Source: Avibacterium gallinarum (lineage in GTDB: Bacteria; Pseudomonadota; Gammaproteobacteria; Enterobacterales; Pasteurellaceae). Taken from it: a DNA stretch of 42,710 nucleotides. The notes beneath the pieces were generated by a model. That model had not been told where the DNA came from, did not search any database, and saw only the letters and a list, made by a program, of their open reading frames with translations. The DNA lies in contig NZ_PQVJ01000008.1 of the NCBI RefSeq assembly GCF_002921135.1, forward strand, positions 1-42,710, written 5' to 3'. The position numbers and the translations under genes were made by a program. This document shows positions 25,869 to 36,066 of this stretch, one piece after another. Each line of letters begins with the position of its first letter. Position 1 is the stretch's first letter.

Positions 25869-28142
25869 ATGACAACATTTCATCTTTTAGGTTTTCCGCG
25901 TGTTGGCGCGAAACGTGAGCTTAAATTTGCCCAAGAGCGTTATTGGCGTGGCGAGATTGCGGAGCAAGATTTATTAGATATTGCCAAAGCCTTGCGTGAG
26001 ATTAACTGGAAACACCAAGCAGCCGCCAATGCAGATTATGTGGCAGTGGCAGATTTCACTTTTTATGATCATATTTTAGATCTGCAGGTGGCAACAGGGG
26101 CAATTCCTGCACGTTTTGGTTTTGATAGCCAGCAATTAACGCTTGATCAATATTTCCAACTGGCGCGTGGTAACAAAGAGCAATTCGCCATTGAGATGAC
26201 AAAATGGTTTGATACCAACTATCACTATTTAGTGCCAGAATTTCACAAAAACACCGAATTTAAAGCCAACCCAGCCCATTATGTGCAACAAATTCGTGAA
26301 GCCAAAGCCCTTGGTTTAAATGTGAAACCGACCATTGTTGGCCCATTGACGTTCTTACATTTAGGTAAGGAAAAAGGTGAAGCCTTTGATCGCTTTGCAT
26401 TATTAAATAAACTCGTGCCTGTTTATGTGGAAATTCTCAATGCGTTAGCGGCTGAGGGCGTGGAGTGGATTCAAATTGATGAGCCAGCCTTAGCGGTGGA
26501 TTTAGCCCCTGAGTGGGTTGAGGCTTACAAAGCGGTGTATGCCACATTAAGCGAAAAAGTCAACGCAAAATTATTACTTGCGACCTATTTTGGCTCAGTA
26601 GCACAACACGCGGAATTGCTCAAAGCCTTACCTGTGGGCGGTTTGCACATTGACTTAGTACGCGCCCCTGAACAGCTCGTCGCCTTTGCAGATTATGACA
26701 AGGTGCTTTCCGCTGGTGTAATTGACGGGCGTAACGTATGGCGTGCCAACCTCAATCAGGTGTTAGATGTACTTGAACCGTTAAAAGCCAAATTAGGCGA
26801 GCGTTTATGGATTGCGCCAAGCTGCTCGTTATTGCATAGCCCTTATGATTTATCGGTGGAAGTGCAACTCAAAGAGAACAAACCTGAGCTTTACAACTGG
26901 TTGGCGTTCACGCTTCAAAAAGTGCAAGAATTGTCCGTCATTAAGACCGCACTTGAACAAGGGCGTGCTGCCGTGCAAGCAGAGCTTGATGCAAGCCAAG
27001 CAGCGGCTGATTCGCGTGCCAACAGCAAAGAAATTCATCGCCCTGAAGTGGCTGCACGTTTAGCTAACTTGCCAGAAGGTGCGGATCAACGCAAATCGCC
27101 ATTTGCTGAGCGTATCGCCAAACAAAATGCGTGGTTAAATTTACCGTTATTACCAACCACAAATATCGGCTCATTCCCGCAAACTAGCGAAATTCGCCAA
27201 GCTCGCGCCCAATTCAAAAAAGGTACACTAAGCCTTGAAGATTACGAAGCGGCGATGAAAAAAGAAATCGAGTTGGTAGTACGTGAGCAAGAAAAACTCG
27301 ACCTTGATGTCCTCGTTCACGGCGAAGCGGAACGTAACGATATGGTGGAATACTTCGGGGAATTATTAGATGGTTTCGCATTCACCAAATTCGGCTGGGT
27401 GCAAAGCTACGGTTCACGTTGTGTGAAGCCACCAATTATTTACGGTGATGTCGTTCGCCCTGTGCCGATGACGGTTCGTTGGTCGCAATATGCACAAAGC
27501 CTAACCAACAAAGTAATGAAAGGAATGCTCACTGGCCCTGTTACGATTTTACAATGGTCGTTCGTGCGAAACGATATTCCACGCGCTACCGTGTGTAAAC
27601 AAATTGGCGTGGCACTTTCTGACGAAGTGTTAGATTTAGAAAAAGCAGGCATTAAAGTGATCCAAATTGACGAACCAGCAATCCGCGAAGGCTTACCGCT
27701 TAAACGTGCAGACTGGGACGCGTATCTACAATGGGCAGGCGAAGCATTCCGTTTAAGCTCAATGGGCGTGCAAGATGACACACAAATTCACACCCATATG
27801 TGTTATTCCGAATTTAACGACATCTTGCCAGCCATTGCGGCACTGGATGCGGACGTGATCACCATTGAAACTTCACGTTCAGATATGGAATTGTTAAACG
27901 CATTCGCTGATTTCAAATATCCAAACGACATCGGTCCAGGCGTGTACGACATTCACAGCCCACGCGTACCAAAACCAGAGGAAATCGAACATCTGCTACG
28001 CAAAGCCTTGAAAGTGGTACCAAAAGAGCGTTTATGGGTAAACCCAGACTGTGGCTTAAAAACCCGCGGTTGGACAGAAACCTTACAGCAATTAGAAGTA
28101 ATGGTTGATGTGACGAAGAAATTGCGTGCTGAACTGGCTTAA
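25869..28142 (+). CDS. metE: Cobalamin-independent methionine synthase MetE
   Basis: 757 aa (E. coli 753). I choose ATG 25869 ([19 protein letters not shown]) because AGGAG lies 9 nt upstream; the in-frame ATG at 25839 adds ten residues not typical of the family. The two beta-barrel halves are visible, with the C-terminal catalytic half carrying zinc ligands in HTHMCYSEF and [11 protein letters not shown]. It transfers the methyl of methyltetrahydrofolate-triglutamate to homocysteine, making methionine without B12. Two MetJ boxes precede it, and MetR encoded in the window is its expected activator, so control by both methionine repression and homocysteine activation is likely. Confidence 0.97.
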   Translation: MTTFHLLGFPRVGAKRELKFAQERYWRGEIAEQDLLDIAKALREINWKHQAAANADYVAVADFTFYDHILDLQVATGAIPARFGFDSQQLTLDQYFQLARGNKEQFAIEMTKWFDTNYHYLVPEFHKNTEFKANPAHYVQQIREAKALGLNVKPTIVGPLTFLHLGKEKGEAFDRFALLNKLVPVYVEILNALAAEGVEWIQIDEPALAVDLAPEWVEAYKAVYATLSEKVNAKLLLATYFGSVAQHAELLKALPVGGLHIDLVRAPEQLVAFADYDKVLSAGVIDGRNVWRANLNQVLDVLEPLKAKLGERLWIAPSCSLLHSPYDLSVEVQLKENKPELYNWLAFTLQKVQELSVIKTALEQGRAAVQAELDASQAAADSRANSKEIHRPEVAARLANLPEGADQRKSPFAERIAKQNAWLNLPLLPTTNIGSFPQTSEIRQARAQFKKGTLSLEDYEAAMKKEIELVVREQEKLDLDVLVHGEAERNDMVEYFGELLDGFAFTKFGWVQSYGSRCVKPPIIYGDVVRPVPMTVRWSQYAQSLTNKVMKGMLTGPVTILQWSFVRNDIPRATVCKQIGVALSDEVLDLEKAGIKVIQIDEPAIREGLPLKRADWDAYLQWAGEAFRLSSMGVQDDTQIHTHMCYSEFNDILPAIAALDADVITIETSRSDMELLNAFADFKYPNDIGPGVYDIHSPRVPKPEEIEHLLRKALKVVPKERLWVNPDCGLKTRGWTETLQQLEVMVDVTKKLRAELA

Positions 28143-28161
28143 TAAAAACTAAAAATTGAGA

Positions 28162-28193
28162 AAAAACCACCGCACTTAAGTGCGGTGGTTTTT
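28162..28193. terminator. Perfect uptake-signal palindrome terminator between metE and the Sel1 gene
   Basis: A 32-nt perfect palindrome made of two head-to-head uptake signals (arms 28162-28177 and 28178-28193) with A and T runs at the ends. It lies between convergent genes and can stop both. Confidence 0.9.
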
Positions 28194-28196
28194 CCC

Positions 28197-29252
28197 TTAT
28201 TTTTTCATCGGCAATCCAGTTTGCCAATCTAGCCCTGCTTTTTCAGCCAGTTTTTGCATTAACTCATCACTTGGTTTTTGCGGTGAAGGGCCTTCAAACC
28301 AACGTTGAAAAGCGATTTTACCGTCCCAAGCAGGCAGTTTGGCTGGGGGTAAGGGAACGATTTCATCAAGATCGGGGACGGTGGGTTTTAAAAAGTAATA
28401 TTTAAATAAATAATCATCGATCATCTTATAGCGTGTGGCGCGTTCTAGATCTATTTTACCGCCTAGATAATCTGAATCTTTAGGATTAGTTTCTCTAAAT
28501 CCAAGAGATAAACTATATGCAGATTGCTGATTTCCAGCTTTGACTCCTTGATGATAAGCTTGAATCGCCTCTTGATACTTTTTATCTGATTCATAGTATA
28601 TTCCTAGCCATCCAGCTGCTTCTGACTGCCCTTGCGTCGCTGCACATTTTAGTAATTGTTCCCGCAGATCTAACCTAAATCGCAAGGTATTTTTATCATT
28701 AAGCAACGCTAAAAGCTGTCCTATATCATATTGTGCATCTCGACTTCCCATATCAGCTGCTTTACGCAGATAAGCAAACTTCCCCCTTGGGCTAGTTTTT
28801 ACCCCATAGTTGCTATCAAGGTGGTAGTAAAGTTTATACATCGCCGTGGCAGGTAAAGTTTTTTCCAGTTCTTTATTTAAGTGATACACTTCTGTTTGTG
28901 GTTTTTTCACCACCACACGTTTGGTTTCCAATAACCATTGCAAGCGTAAATTCGCCTGATAATCGCCATTATAGGCAGCAATACGGTAATACACTGCCAT
29001 ATTTTGCCAGACCTCATCACCTTTCTTGCCCCGCCACATATTGTGTAGGCCATGATACAGCGCATAGTCATAGAGGCTATGTACTTCTTTATCAATAGGT
29101 GGACGCACTTCGTGTTTACACTCAAAGGTGAGGTTATCTAAAATGCTGTTGTTTTTTTGCATCGGCTTATCCTTACTGGTTGAGGCCACTGTGTGACACG
29201 CACACAAGCTGGCAATAAGACTGAGTAATACTAGTTTTTTGATTGATTTCAT
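28197..29252 (-). CDS. Lipoprotein with Sel1-like repeats and DUF6396-type C-terminus
   Basis: 351 aa. A lipoprotein signal (KKLVLLSLIASLCAC) suggests lipidation at Cys19. Several Sel1-like helical repeats follow (AVYYRIAAYNGDYQANLRLQ, YLRKAADMGSRDAQYDIGQL and AIQAYHQGVKAGNQQSAYSL). The C-terminal block (LPAWDGKIAFQRWFEGP ... AEKAGLDWQTGLP) is typical of a conserved family, DUF6396 as I recall it. Sel1 repeats mediate protein contacts; the partner is unknown, and I cannot tell whether it is an immunity protein or an envelope scaffold. GAGGT lies before the ATG. A fragment of a second copy lies just upstream (29377-29575). Confidence 0.8.
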   Translation of the reverse strand: MKSIKKLVLLSLIASLCACHTVASTSKDKPMQKNNSILDNLTFECKHEVRPPIDKEVHSLYDYALYHGLHNMWRGKKGDEVWQNMAVYYRIAAYNGDYQANLRLQWLLETKRVVVKKPQTEVYHLNKELEKTLPATAMYKLYYHLDSNYGVKTSPRGKFAYLRKAADMGSRDAQYDIGQLLALLNDKNTLRFRLDLREQLLKCAATQGQSEAAGWLGIYYESDKKYQEAIQAYHQGVKAGNQQSAYSLSLGFRETNPKDSDYLGGKIDLERATRYKMIDDYLFKYYFLKPTVPDLDEIVPLPPAKLPAWDGKIAFQRWFEGPSPQKPSDELMQKLAEKAGLDWQTGLPMKK

Positions 29253-29328
29253 TAGTCTGACCTCGCTACATTAGGATAAAAATAGAACAGTGATGCTTAA
29301 ACAAAAACCATAAATCCGCCTTAATTTT

Positions 29329-29368
29329 CCACCGCACTTTTTTCTGCTCTCAATAAAAAGTGCGGTGG
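29329..29368. terminator. Uptake-signal-pair hairpin between the Sel1 gene and its relic
   Basis: CCACCGCACTTTTT (29329-29342) and AAAAAGTGCGGTGG (29355-29368) form a 14-bp stem with a 12-nt loop. The right arm is part of the duplicated segment shared with 28178-28395. Confidence 0.8.
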
Positions 29369-29376
29369 TTTTTCCC

Positions 29377-29575
29377 TTATTTTTTCATCGGCAATCCAGT
29401 CTGCCAATCTAACCCGGCTTTTTCAGCCAGTTTCTGCATTAACTCATCACTTGGTTTTTGCGGTGAAGGGCCTTCAAACCAACGTTGAAAAGCGATTTTA
29501 CCGTCCCAAGGTGGAAGTTTGGCTGGGGGTAAGGGAACGATTTCATCAAGGTCAGGGACAGTGGGTTTTAAAAAA
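29377..29575 (-). pseudogene. 3' fragment of a second Sel1/DUF6396 lipoprotein gene
   Basis: Positions 29358-29575 repeat 28178-28395 with only a few differences, at a constant offset of 1180 bp. The frame encodes the last 60 or so residues of the intact neighbour (LKPTVPDLDEIVPLPPAKLP through the WQTGLPMKK end) and the same stop. The homology breaks off abruptly near 29575, in the middle of the gene; the rest is gone. It is the remnant of a tandem duplication, perhaps of a small gene family. Confidence 0.9.
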
Positions 29576-29624
29576 TAGATCGTTAGAATAAAATATAGGA
29601 GTTTCTTTATTTAGATTAAATCTG

Positions 29625-30287
29625 CTATTCCACCCAAGTTACTAATTCTTCCATCGGTTTTCTTGATTTGGCTTTAATCTCTTTCGCACGATAACCAAAG
29701 GTTACCATCACAGAAACGCCCCACTCCGCAGGATCAAACGCACCAGCCTCGGCTAAAATTTGATTTACCGCTTCATAGTTAAAGCCTTCAATCGGACAGC
29801 TATCCACACCAATAAATGCCGCGCCAGTCATCATATTTGCTAGTGCAATGTAGGCTTGCTTGCTTGTCCAATCAAATAATGCACGCTCACTTTCTAGCAC
29901 TTTCATATCATTTTGCTGAAAAGTGCGGTATTTTTCTTTTGCTTTTTCCATTTGTTCTGCGGTTAATCCACGCTTAACCAAAGCATTATGAAAATAATCT
30001 GAATCGTAACGGGCATTTTTCTTTGCTAAAAGCGCCACTACATAACTCGCATCATCAAGTTGCGTTGCCATTCCCCAACTCACTGGTTTCAATTTTTCAC
30101 GCAATTCGGGATTTTGAATGACCACAAAGTGCCAAGGCTCTGAGCCTACAGAACTTGGCGATAAACGTGCAAGCTCTAAAATATAATCAAAATCTTCACG
30201 ACTCACTTTTTTATTTGGATCGTAATAACGTGTTGCGGCACGAAAACGAAATCTGTCTAATACTTGGTCTTTGCTAAATACGCTCAT
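29625..30287 (-). CDS. NAD(P)H-dependent nitroreductase (NfsB-like)
   Basis: 220 aa, the common size of oxygen-insensitive nitroreductases. FMN-contact regions are visible: FRFRAATRYYDPNKKV near residue 15, LARLSPSSVGSEPWHFVV near 45, and the C-terminal GYRAKEIKAKSRKP. The protein is probably a cytoplasmic FMN homodimer reducing nitroaromatics, quinones or flavins. The physiological substrate cannot be assigned. It is transcribed alone, with the pyk terminator upstream and the Sel1 relic downstream. Confidence 0.88.
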   Translation of the reverse strand: MSVFSKDQVLDRFRFRAATRYYDPNKKVSREDFDYILELARLSPSSVGSEPWHFVVIQNPELREKLKPVSWGMATQLDDASYVVALLAKKNARYDSDYFHNALVKRGLTAEQMEKAKEKYRTFQQNDMKVLESERALFDWTSKQAYIALANMMTGAAFIGVDSCPIEGFNYEAVNQILAEAGAFDPAEWGVSVMVTFGYRAKEIKAKSRKPMEELVTWVE

Positions 30288-30385
30288 TATGCTTTCTCCC
30301 GATCAAATTAAACTTCGTCATTATAACAATCAGTAGGAAAAATAAGGAAATGTTATTCCGACTAAAGTTGATAGGCGTCAAATAA

Positions 30386-30414
30386 AAAAGTTACCCATTT
30401 TGTGGGTAACTTTT
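30386..30414. terminator. Intrinsic terminator after pykA
   Basis: AAAAGTTACCCA (30386-30397) and TGGGTAACTTTT (30403-30414) form a perfect 12-bp stem with a 5-nt loop, with A/T runs on both sides. It is not made of uptake signals. Confidence 0.88.
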
Positions 30415-30447
30415 CTTTTTCAAACCTAGTTTTGGTTAAAAATCAGA

Positions 30448-31887
30448 TTATTCAACCACTAATGTGCGGCAAGTGTTTGTTCCGCCAGAAGTTAAAAGAT
30501 CACCTTGAGTTAATAATACAAGATCACCTGTTACCAAATACCCTTTATCTTTCAACAATTGAATCGCAGCTTTTAAGCCTTCGATTGTACGGCTTTCTTG
30601 ATCGAAATGAACTGGCACAACACCACGATATAACGCACAAAGATTCAAGGTTTCTTGATGACGTGATAATGCGAAAATTGGTAAGCCAGAGCTAATACGC
30701 GACATTAATTTCGCTGTATGACCGCTGTTTGTCATTGCAATAATTGCCGCCACTCCTTTCATATGGTTCGCCGCGAACATTGCTGACATCGCAACCGCTT
30801 CTTCAATCGTTTCAAAAGTGCGATCAACACGGTGGCGTGAAACATTTACGCTAGGCATTTTTTCTGCGCCTAAACATACTTTCGCCATCGCAGCTACTGT
30901 TTCAGCTGGGTATTGACCCGCAGCAGTTTCCGCTGAAAGCATTACTGCATCTGTACCGTCCAATACCGCATTTGCTACGTCCATTACTTCCGCACGCGTT
31001 GGCATTGGGTTGCTGATCATCGATTCCATCATTTGTGTTGCGGTGATCACCACACGGTTTAATTGACGTGAACGGCGGATTAATTTTTTCTGCACCCCCA
31101 CTAATTCAGGATCGCCAATCTCAACCCCTAAATCACCACGTGCCACCATAATCACGTCAGAAGCTAGGATAATATCGTCCATTGCTTCATCACTCATTAC
31201 GGTTTCCGCACGTTCTACTTTCGCAACAATTTTTGCTTTAAGTCCTGCTTCTTCCGCTAATTGACGCGCGTAGTTCAAATCTGCACTTGAGCGTGGGAAA
31301 GACACCGCTAAGTAATCCACGCCAATACGCGCTGCAGTGATAATGTCAGCTTTATCTTTTTCAGTTAAGGCATCTGCAGATAAACCACCACCTAATTTGT
31401 TAATCCCTTTGTTATTTGAAAGAGGGCCGCCAACTGTCACCTCAGTGAATACTTTCGCGCCTTCAGTAGATAATACTTTTAACTGAACACGACCATCATC
31501 TAATAATAAAATATCACCTGGAACAACGTCTTGCGGTAAGGTTTTATAATCTAAACCTACAGACTCTTGATCACCTTCACCTTTTGGTAATTCTGCGTCT
31601 AAAACAAATTTATCACCAACATTTAAGAAAATTTTGCCATCTTTAAAGGTTGAAACACGGATTTTAGGCCCTTGTAGATCCCCTAAAATTGCCACGGTTT
31701 TACCTAATTTTTGTGCAATTTCACGCACACGTTGCGCACGCCCAATGTGATCTTCAGGCGTACCGTGAGAAAAGTTCATTCTCACTACATTTGCGCCCGC
31801 CGCAATAATTTTTTCTAAATTATTACCACGGTCTGTAGAAGGTCCCATAGTACATACAATTTTGGTTCTTCTTAGTCTTCTAGACAT
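30448..31887 (-). CDS. pykA: Pyruvate kinase (PykA type)
   Basis: 479 aa, like the single pyruvate kinase of Haemophilus. The order is typical: [13 protein letters not shown] at the start, VVRMNFSHG, the beta-barrel B domain, [21 protein letters not shown], then [10 protein letters not shown] with [19 protein letters not shown] and the active-site TAAGQYPAE region, then the C-terminal allosteric domain. It makes pyruvate and ATP from phosphoenolpyruvate in the last step of glycolysis. GGAG lies 8 nt before the ATG. Confidence 0.97.
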   Translation of the reverse strand: MSRRLRRTKIVCTMGPSTDRGNNLEKIIAAGANVVRMNFSHGTPEDHIGRAQRVREIAQKLGKTVAILGDLQGPKIRVSTFKDGKIFLNVGDKFVLDAELPKGEGDQESVGLDYKTLPQDVVPGDILLLDDGRVQLKVLSTEGAKVFTEVTVGGPLSNNKGINKLGGGLSADALTEKDKADIITAARIGVDYLAVSFPRSSADLNYARQLAEEAGLKAKIVAKVERAETVMSDEAMDDIILASDVIMVARGDLGVEIGDPELVGVQKKLIRRSRQLNRVVITATQMMESMISNPMPTRAEVMDVANAVLDGTDAVMLSAETAAGQYPAETVAAMAKVCLGAEKMPSVNVSRHRVDRTFETIEEAVAMSAMFAANHMKGVAAIIAMTNSGHTAKLMSRISSGLPIFALSRHQETLNLCALYRGVVPVHFDQESRTIEGLKAAIQLLKDKGYLVTGDLVLLTQGDLLTSGGTNTCRTLVVE

Positions 31888-31933
31888 TACTTACTCCATT
31901 GTTCTTCAAAATACAAACTAAAAATTGCGGGCT

Positions 31934-31939
31934 ATTATA
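31934..31939 (-). promoter_or_regulatory. Possible -10 element for pykA
   Basis: A perfect TATAAT on the minus strand lies 46 nt before the pykA ATG. No matching -35 was found at the usual distance, so the call is tentative. Confidence 0.4.
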
Positions 31940-32047
31940 CGCCTAAAACAAGACGAGATCGAGATCGCCCACACGAAAAAAACAGCAAAAAACGCTAAGC
32001 CATTGATTAAATTTATGTCAATTAATTATTTGATATGCAAAACGTGC

Positions 32048-32076
32048 TTGTCTTACGCAATAAAACTCGCTAAGAT
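32048..32076 (+). promoter_or_regulatory. Promoter for tRNA-Val
   Basis: TTGTCT (32048-32053) and TAAGAT (32071-32076) with 17-nt spacing; the tRNA begins 18 nt after the -10 element, as expected for a stable-RNA promoter. Confidence 0.6.
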
Positions 32077-32093
32077 AGCTCGCAAATTTCAGT

Positions 32094-32170
32094 GCGACTA
32101 TAGCTCAGTTGGTTAGAGCACCACCTTGACATGGTGGGGGTCACTGGTTCGAGTCCAGCTAGTCGCACCA
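32094..32170 (+). tRNA. tRNA-Val (anticodon GAC)
   Basis: 77 nt with encoded CCA. The acceptor stem GCGACTA pairs with TAGTCGC. The D-arm contains AGCTCAGTTGGTTAGAGC. The anticodon arm is CCACC-TTGACAT-GGTGG (anticodon GAC), and the T-arm is CTGGTTCGAGTCCAG. All arms fold without mismatches of note. Confidence 0.96.
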
Positions 32171-32209
32171 TTCTTTTCTTTATTATACCCGCATTGAATT
32201 TTCCAATAT

Positions 32210-32815
32210 TTAATACTGAATCTCTCTCCGCCCTGAGAAAGAATGCCCGAGGGTGTTGCTATCCACAGTTTCTAGTTCACCGCCGACAGGAATACCGTGG
32301 GCAATGCGGGTTACTTTGATATTTTGTTGCATACAAAGTTCCGCGATGTAATTGGCGGTGGCTTCGCCTTCCACCGTTGGGTTGGTGGCAAGGATCACTT
32401 CACGAAAGGCTTCATTTTGTAGACGTCTGTTTAGTAAATCTAAGCCGATTTCTCTTGGTCCAATGCCGTCTAACGGGGAAAGATGTCCCATTAAGACAAA
32501 ATAACGTCCTGAAAATTGCCCTGTTTGTTCAATGGCTTGAATGTCGGAAGGCTGCTCTACCACACAAAGCAAGCCTGTGTTTTGACGGCGTGGATTATTG
32601 CAAATGGTGCAAACTTCTTCTTCAGTAAAGGTTCGGCACTGTTCGCAGTGGCCAATTTGCGACATTGCGGCAGTTAATGCACGCGCCAGATCCATTCCAC
32701 CACTGCGATCTCGTTGCAATAAATGATACGCCATTCGTTGTGCAGATTTCGGGCCGACACCAGGTAAACAGCGTAATGCGTCAATAAGATTTTCTAATAA
32801 TGGGCTTGTTTGCAT
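32210..32815 (-). CDS. recR: Recombination protein RecR
   Basis: 201 aa, exactly the E. coli length, if started at the ATG at 32815 ([20 protein letters not shown]). The longer frame adds 12 residues of intergenic character. The helix-hairpin-helix region is [17 protein letters not shown], the Cys4 zinc finger is Cys57, 60, 69, 72 (HCEQC, VCTIC), and the Toprim domain has [14 protein letters not shown] and [15 protein letters not shown]. It works with RecO/RecF to load RecA at gapped DNA. It follows ybaB on the same strand, the conserved ybaB-recR order. Confidence 0.97.
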   Translation of the reverse strand: MQTSPLLENLIDALRCLPGVGPKSAQRMAYHLLQRDRSGGMDLARALTAAMSQIGHCEQCRTFTEEEVCTICNNPRRQNTGLLCVVEQPSDIQAIEQTGQFSGRYFVLMGHLSPLDGIGPREIGLDLLNRRLQNEAFREVILATNPTVEGEATANYIAELCMQQNIKVTRIAHGIPVGGELETVDSNTLGHSFSGRREIQY

Positions 32816-32842
32816 TGTTTTGCCTAAAAATAAACAAAAAAC

Positions 32843-32883
32843 GCACCGCACTTTGATTTTTAATAAGAAACGAAGTGCGGTGC
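32843..32883. terminator. Uptake-signal inverted pair between ybaB and recR
   Basis: GCACCGCACTT (32843-32853) and AAGTGCGGTGC (32873-32883) form an 11-bp stem with a 19-nt loop. Because it lies between two co-directional genes that are usually one operon, it may weaken rather than stop transcription into recR. Confidence 0.7.
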
Positions 32884-32898
32884 AAAATTAGGGAAAAT

Positions 32899-33228
32899 TT
32901 AGAATGGCATTTTAAAGCCAGGGGGTAATGACATTCCTGCGGTAACAGATGCCATTTTTTCTTTTTGCAATTCTTCTGCACGGCGAACCGCATCATTGAA
33001 CGCTGCTGCGATAAGATCTTCGAGCATTTCTTTATCGTCTTCCATTAGCGAAGGATCGATTTCAATACGGCGACAATTATGCGCACCATTCACGGTAATT
33101 TTTACCAAGCCTGCGCCTGATTCTCCTGTTACTTCCAACTGTGCAATTTCTTCTTGCATTTTTTGCATACGATCTTGCATTTGCTGGGCTTGTTTCATTA
33201 AGTTGCCTAAGCCACCTTTTCCAAACAT
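32899..33228 (-). CDS. ybaB: Nucleoid-associated protein YbaB/EbfC
   Basis: 109 aa from the ATG at 33228 ([16 protein letters not shown]), the family length. GAGG 9 nt upstream supports this over an in-frame ATG five codons earlier. The coiled N-terminal helix is followed by the conserved [16 protein letters not shown] and a [11 protein letters not shown] end. It is a small DNA-binding dimer associated with the nucleoid and usually encoded before recR, as here. Confidence 0.95.
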   Translation of the reverse strand: MFGKGGLGNLMKQAQQMQDRMQKMQEEIAQLEVTGESGAGLVKITVNGAHNCRRIEIDPSLMEDDKEMLEDLIAAAFNDAVRRAEELQKEKMASVTAGMSLPPGFKMPF

Positions 33229-33346
33229 AATTTTTATCCTCAATGTTAATAAGTGGCGACATTCTAACGAAAAATTAATAAATTGGGAATAATCAAATCT
33301 GTGTTAGAATGCCGAACTTTGTTTTAGATGATTGATGTTGTCCCCT

Positions 33347-35260
33347 ATGCGATTATTTATAGCCGAGAAACCTAGCCTTGCCCGCGCCATTGCTGATGTA
33401 TTACCCAAACCTCATCAGCGCGGTGATGGTTTTATTCGCTGTGGTGAAAATGATTGTGTCACTTGGTGCGTTGGTCATCTGTTAGAACAAGCCGAACCTG
33501 ACGCTTACGATCCCAAATTCAAAACTTGGCGTGTGGAAGATTTACCTATCGTGCCGCAAAAATGGCTGCTTATCCCCAAAAAATCAGTGAAAAAACAGCT
33601 AGATACGGTAATAAAGCTGATTCATCAAGCCGATCAACTTATCAATGCGGGAGACCCTGATCGTGAAGGGCAATTATTGGTGGACGAAGTGTTTAGCTAC
33701 GCCAATCTTTCTGCTGAGAAAAAAGCACAAATTCAACGCTGCTTAATTAGCGATTTAAACCCAAGTGCGGTGCAAAAAGCGGTAAAAAAATTACAATCAA
33801 ATCAAAACTTTATCCCTCTAGCCACCTCTGCGCTGGCGCGTGCTAGAGCGGATTGGCTGTATGGCATCAATATGACGCGTTCTTACACTAAGCGTGGACA
33901 GAATGTGGGCTATCGTGGCGTGCTTTCGGTGGGGCGAGTGCAAACGCCTGTGCTGGGCTTAATCGTTCGCCGTGATCTAGAAATTGAAAATTTCCAACCG
34001 AAAGATTATTTTGAAGTGCAGGCTTTTGTACAAACCAAGGAAGAAATTCCGCAAAAATTCACCGCTCTTTGGCAGCCAAGTAAAGCGTGCGAGGATTATC
34101 AAGATGAAGATGGCCGTGTGCTTTCCCGCGCCTTAGCGGAAAATGTGGTAAAGCGCATTACAAGCCAACCTGCAACGGTAACGGATTATCAAGACAAACG
34201 TGAAAAAGAAAGCGCGCCCTTGCCTTATTCCCTTTCCGCCTTGCAAATTGATGCGGCAAAACGCTATGGGCTTTCAGCGCAAGAAGTGCTGGATACTTGC
34301 CAGCGCTTATATGAAACGCACCGTTTGATTACTTATCCGCGTTCCGATTGCCGTTATTTGCCTGAAGAACATTTCGCTGAACGCCATAAGGTGATGAATG
34401 CCATTTCCATTCACGCGCCCGATTATCAGCCGTTACCGACTATTATCAATCCTGAACAGCGAAATCGCTGCTGGAATGATAAAAAGGTGGAAGCGCACCA
34501 CGCAATTATTCCAACAGCAAAAAATCGGCCTGTCAATCTAACGCAGATGGAACGCAATATTTATCAGCTTATCGCGCGCCAATATCTCGCCCAATTCTGC
34601 GCAGATGCGGAATACCGCCGCTGTAAAATCACCTTAAATATTGCAGGGGGAAAATTTGTTGCGGCAGCGAGCAATTTACAAGTGGCTGGCTGGAAAGAAC
34701 TGTGGGGCAAAGAAAATGATGAGCAAAATAACGCTGAACCCTTGCTGCCTGAAGTGAAAAAAGGACAAGAATTATTCTGTGAAAAAGGCGAAATTCTGAG
34801 TAAAAAAACGCAACCGCCAAAACCCTTTTCAGATGCGACACTGCTTTCCGCAATGACTGGGATCGCACGTTTCGTACAAGATAAAGCGTTGAAAAAAATC
34901 CTACGCGAAACCGATGGCTTAGGCACAGAAGCCACGCGCGCCAGCATTATTGAACTGCTATTTAAGCGTGGTTTTGTTTATAAAAAAGGGCGTCATATTC
35001 ATAGTACCGAAACAGGACGAATTTTAATTCAAGCCCTGCCTGACATCGCCACGCTACCAGATATGACCGCCCACTGGGAAGCACAGCTCAACAGCATTAG
35101 CCAAAAAGCGCTGAGTTATCATCAATTTATGCACGAATTGGTGCAATCCCTGCCTGCAATGCTCAGTTATACCAATTTTGATGCATTACGACAGCTCGGA
35201 GTACTTTCAAGACAGATGGCCCCCCCCCCAACAAAGGCTACAAACGCAAAAGTGCGGTAA
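33347..35260 (+). CDS. topB: DNA topoisomerase III (type IA)
   Basis: 637 aa from ATG 33347 ([20 protein letters not shown]); upstream TTG/ATG codons in frame are less likely. Toprim motif DPDREGQ is near residue 105, the catalytic tyrosine is Tyr330 in LITYPRSD, and [13 protein letters not shown] follows in the C-terminal part of the core. It relaxes negative supercoils and decatenates replication intermediates through single-strand passage. The last residues are encoded after a run of ten C (35220-35229). In the present frame the end is [12 protein letters not shown], but with one more C it would read [13 protein letters not shown], a basic tail that looks more like a genuine DNA-binding end. 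The core is unaffected either way. Confidence 0.93.
   Translation: MRLFIAEKPSLARAIADVLPKPHQRGDGFIRCGENDCVTWCVGHLLEQAEPDAYDPKFKTWRVEDLPIVPQKWLLIPKKSVKKQLDTVIKLIHQADQLINAGDPDREGQLLVDEVFSYANLSAEKKAQIQRCLISDLNPSAVQKAVKKLQSNQNFIPLATSALARARADWLYGINMTRSYTKRGQNVGYRGVLSVGRVQTPVLGLIVRRDLEIENFQPKDYFEVQAFVQTKEEIPQKFTALWQPSKACEDYQDEDGRVLSRALAENVVKRITSQPATVTDYQDKREKESAPLPYSLSALQIDAAKRYGLSAQEVLDTCQRLYETHRLITYPRSDCRYLPEEHFAERHKVMNAISIHAPDYQPLPTIINPEQRNRCWNDKKVEAHHAIIPTAKNRPVNLTQMERNIYQLIARQYLAQFCADAEYRRCKITLNIAGGKFVAAASNLQVAGWKELWGKENDEQNNAEPLLPEVKKGQELFCEKGEILSKKTQPPKPFSDATLLSAMTGIARFVQDKALKKILRETDGLGTEATRASIIELLFKRGFVYKKGRHIHSTETGRILIQALPDIATLPDMTAHWEAQLNSISQKALSYHQFMHELVQSLPAMLSYTNFDALRQLGVLSRQMAPPPTKATNAKVR
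35220..35229 (+). repeat. C10 homopolymer near the 3' end of topB
   Basis: Ten consecutive C residues within the coding sequence, the longest G/C run seen in the window. Such runs change length easily during replication and in sequencing. The three frames after it end differently (see topB). Confidence 0.9.
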
Positions 35261-35289
35261 AAAAATCGTAAATTTTTCGCTGCACTTTT
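35248..35289 (+). terminator. Possible terminator after topB (degenerate uptake-signal pair)
   Basis: AAAAGTGC (35248-35255), in a full uptake signal overlapping the topB stop, pairs with GCACTTTT (35282-35289). The second copy is degenerate (GCTGCACTT), so the stem is imperfect. Confidence 0.45.
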
Positions 35290-35351
35290 CAGCAAAACAG
35301 AAAAAATTTGCTTACAATTAAAACAACTAACCATTTTTTGCTGAAAATCCC

Positions 35352-35380
35352 TTGCGTGTCATTGTAATATTCGCTAATAT
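35352..35380 (+). promoter_or_regulatory. Promoter for secG and tRNA-Leu
   Basis: TTGCGT (35352-35357) and TAATAT (35375-35380), 17-nt spacing, 42 bp before the secG ATG. The region has a small tandem repeat TAATATTCGC. Confidence 0.5.
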
Positions 35381-35421
35381 TCGCGCGTTAAATTTGCTAT
35401 TCAAGAACAAGAGAAGAAATA

Positions 35422-35760
35422 ATGTATCAAGCACTGTTAATTATCTACTTAGTGGTATCCGTTGTCCTTATTGGTTTCATTTTGATCCAACAAGGTAAAG
35501 GCGCAAATGCAGGCGCATCATTCGGCGGCGGTGCATCGGGTACAGTATTTGGTGCAAGTGGTGCAGGTAACTTTTTAACTAAAACTACGGCTATTTTAGC
35601 CACTATTTTCTTTGTTGTGAGTATTGCTATTGCAAATATTAATTCTCACAGAAATAATGTTGAAACAGGGAAATTTGATAATCTTTCACAAGTTGCAGAA
35701 AAAATTCAAGAACAGCAACCAAAAGTGGAAGAAAAACAAAACTCAGATATCCCACAATAA
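35422..35760 (+). CDS. secG: Preprotein translocase subunit SecG
   Basis: 112 aa. Two transmembrane helices (about 4-24 and 52-72) flank the conserved Gly-rich loop QQGKGANAGASFGGGASGT and VFGASGAGNFLTKTTA. The C-terminal tail is Gln/Glu/Lys-rich and soluble. SecG assists SecYE in protein export across the inner membrane. AAGAG/GAAG sequence precedes the ATG. A tRNA-Leu gene begins 15 bp after the stop, as in many gammaproteobacteria, so both may be on one transcript. Confidence 0.95.
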   Translation: MYQALLIIYLVVSVVLIGFILIQQGKGANAGASFGGGASGTVFGASGAGNFLTKTTAILATIFFVVSIAIANINSHRNNVETGKFDNLSQVAEKIQEQQPKVEEKQNSDIPQ

Positions 35761-35775
35761 TTTAAACCGAATTTT

Positions 35776-35861
35776 GCTCTGATGGTGGAATTGGTAGACA
35801 CGCTATCTTGAGGGGGTAGTGTCCATAGGACGTGCGAGTTCAAGTCTCGCTCAGAGCACCA
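35776..35861 (+). tRNA. tRNA-Leu (anticodon GAG)
   Basis: 86 nt with encoded CCA. The acceptor GCTCTGA pairs with TCAGAGC. The anticodon loop is TTGAGGG (anticodon GAG) on a CTATC/GGTAG stem. A long variable arm, typical of tRNA-Leu, is followed by a GCGAG-TTCAAGT-CTCGC T-arm. Its 3' end is the probable attachment site of the truncated integrase gene downstream. Confidence 0.95.
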
Positions 35862-35984
35862 AAACACTTAACTAAGCCTTTCGTAACCACTCGAAAGGCA
35901 TTTTTTAATGCCTGTAATTTCAAGGGTTTAGCCTATTTTACCTATCGCAACTAATCGTAGCCAATTGACTTAAACCGCAGTTTT

Positions 35985-36046
35985 TAGTAACTATAATAGT
36001 AACCACGAGCGGAATATAGTTACTAATCGCTCTTTCATAGTTACTA
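35985..36046 (+). promoter_or_regulatory. Repeated 10-mers upstream of the integrase gene
   Basis: TAGTAACTAT (35985-35994) and two direct copies of its complement ATAGTTACTA (36016-36025 and 36037-36046), plus a related ATAGTAAC near 35996. They lie between the tRNA-Leu and the integrase start, where arm-type integrase sites or an integrase operator are usual. Confidence 0.6.
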
Positions 36047-36066
36047 AAATTACGGAGATACTAGAT

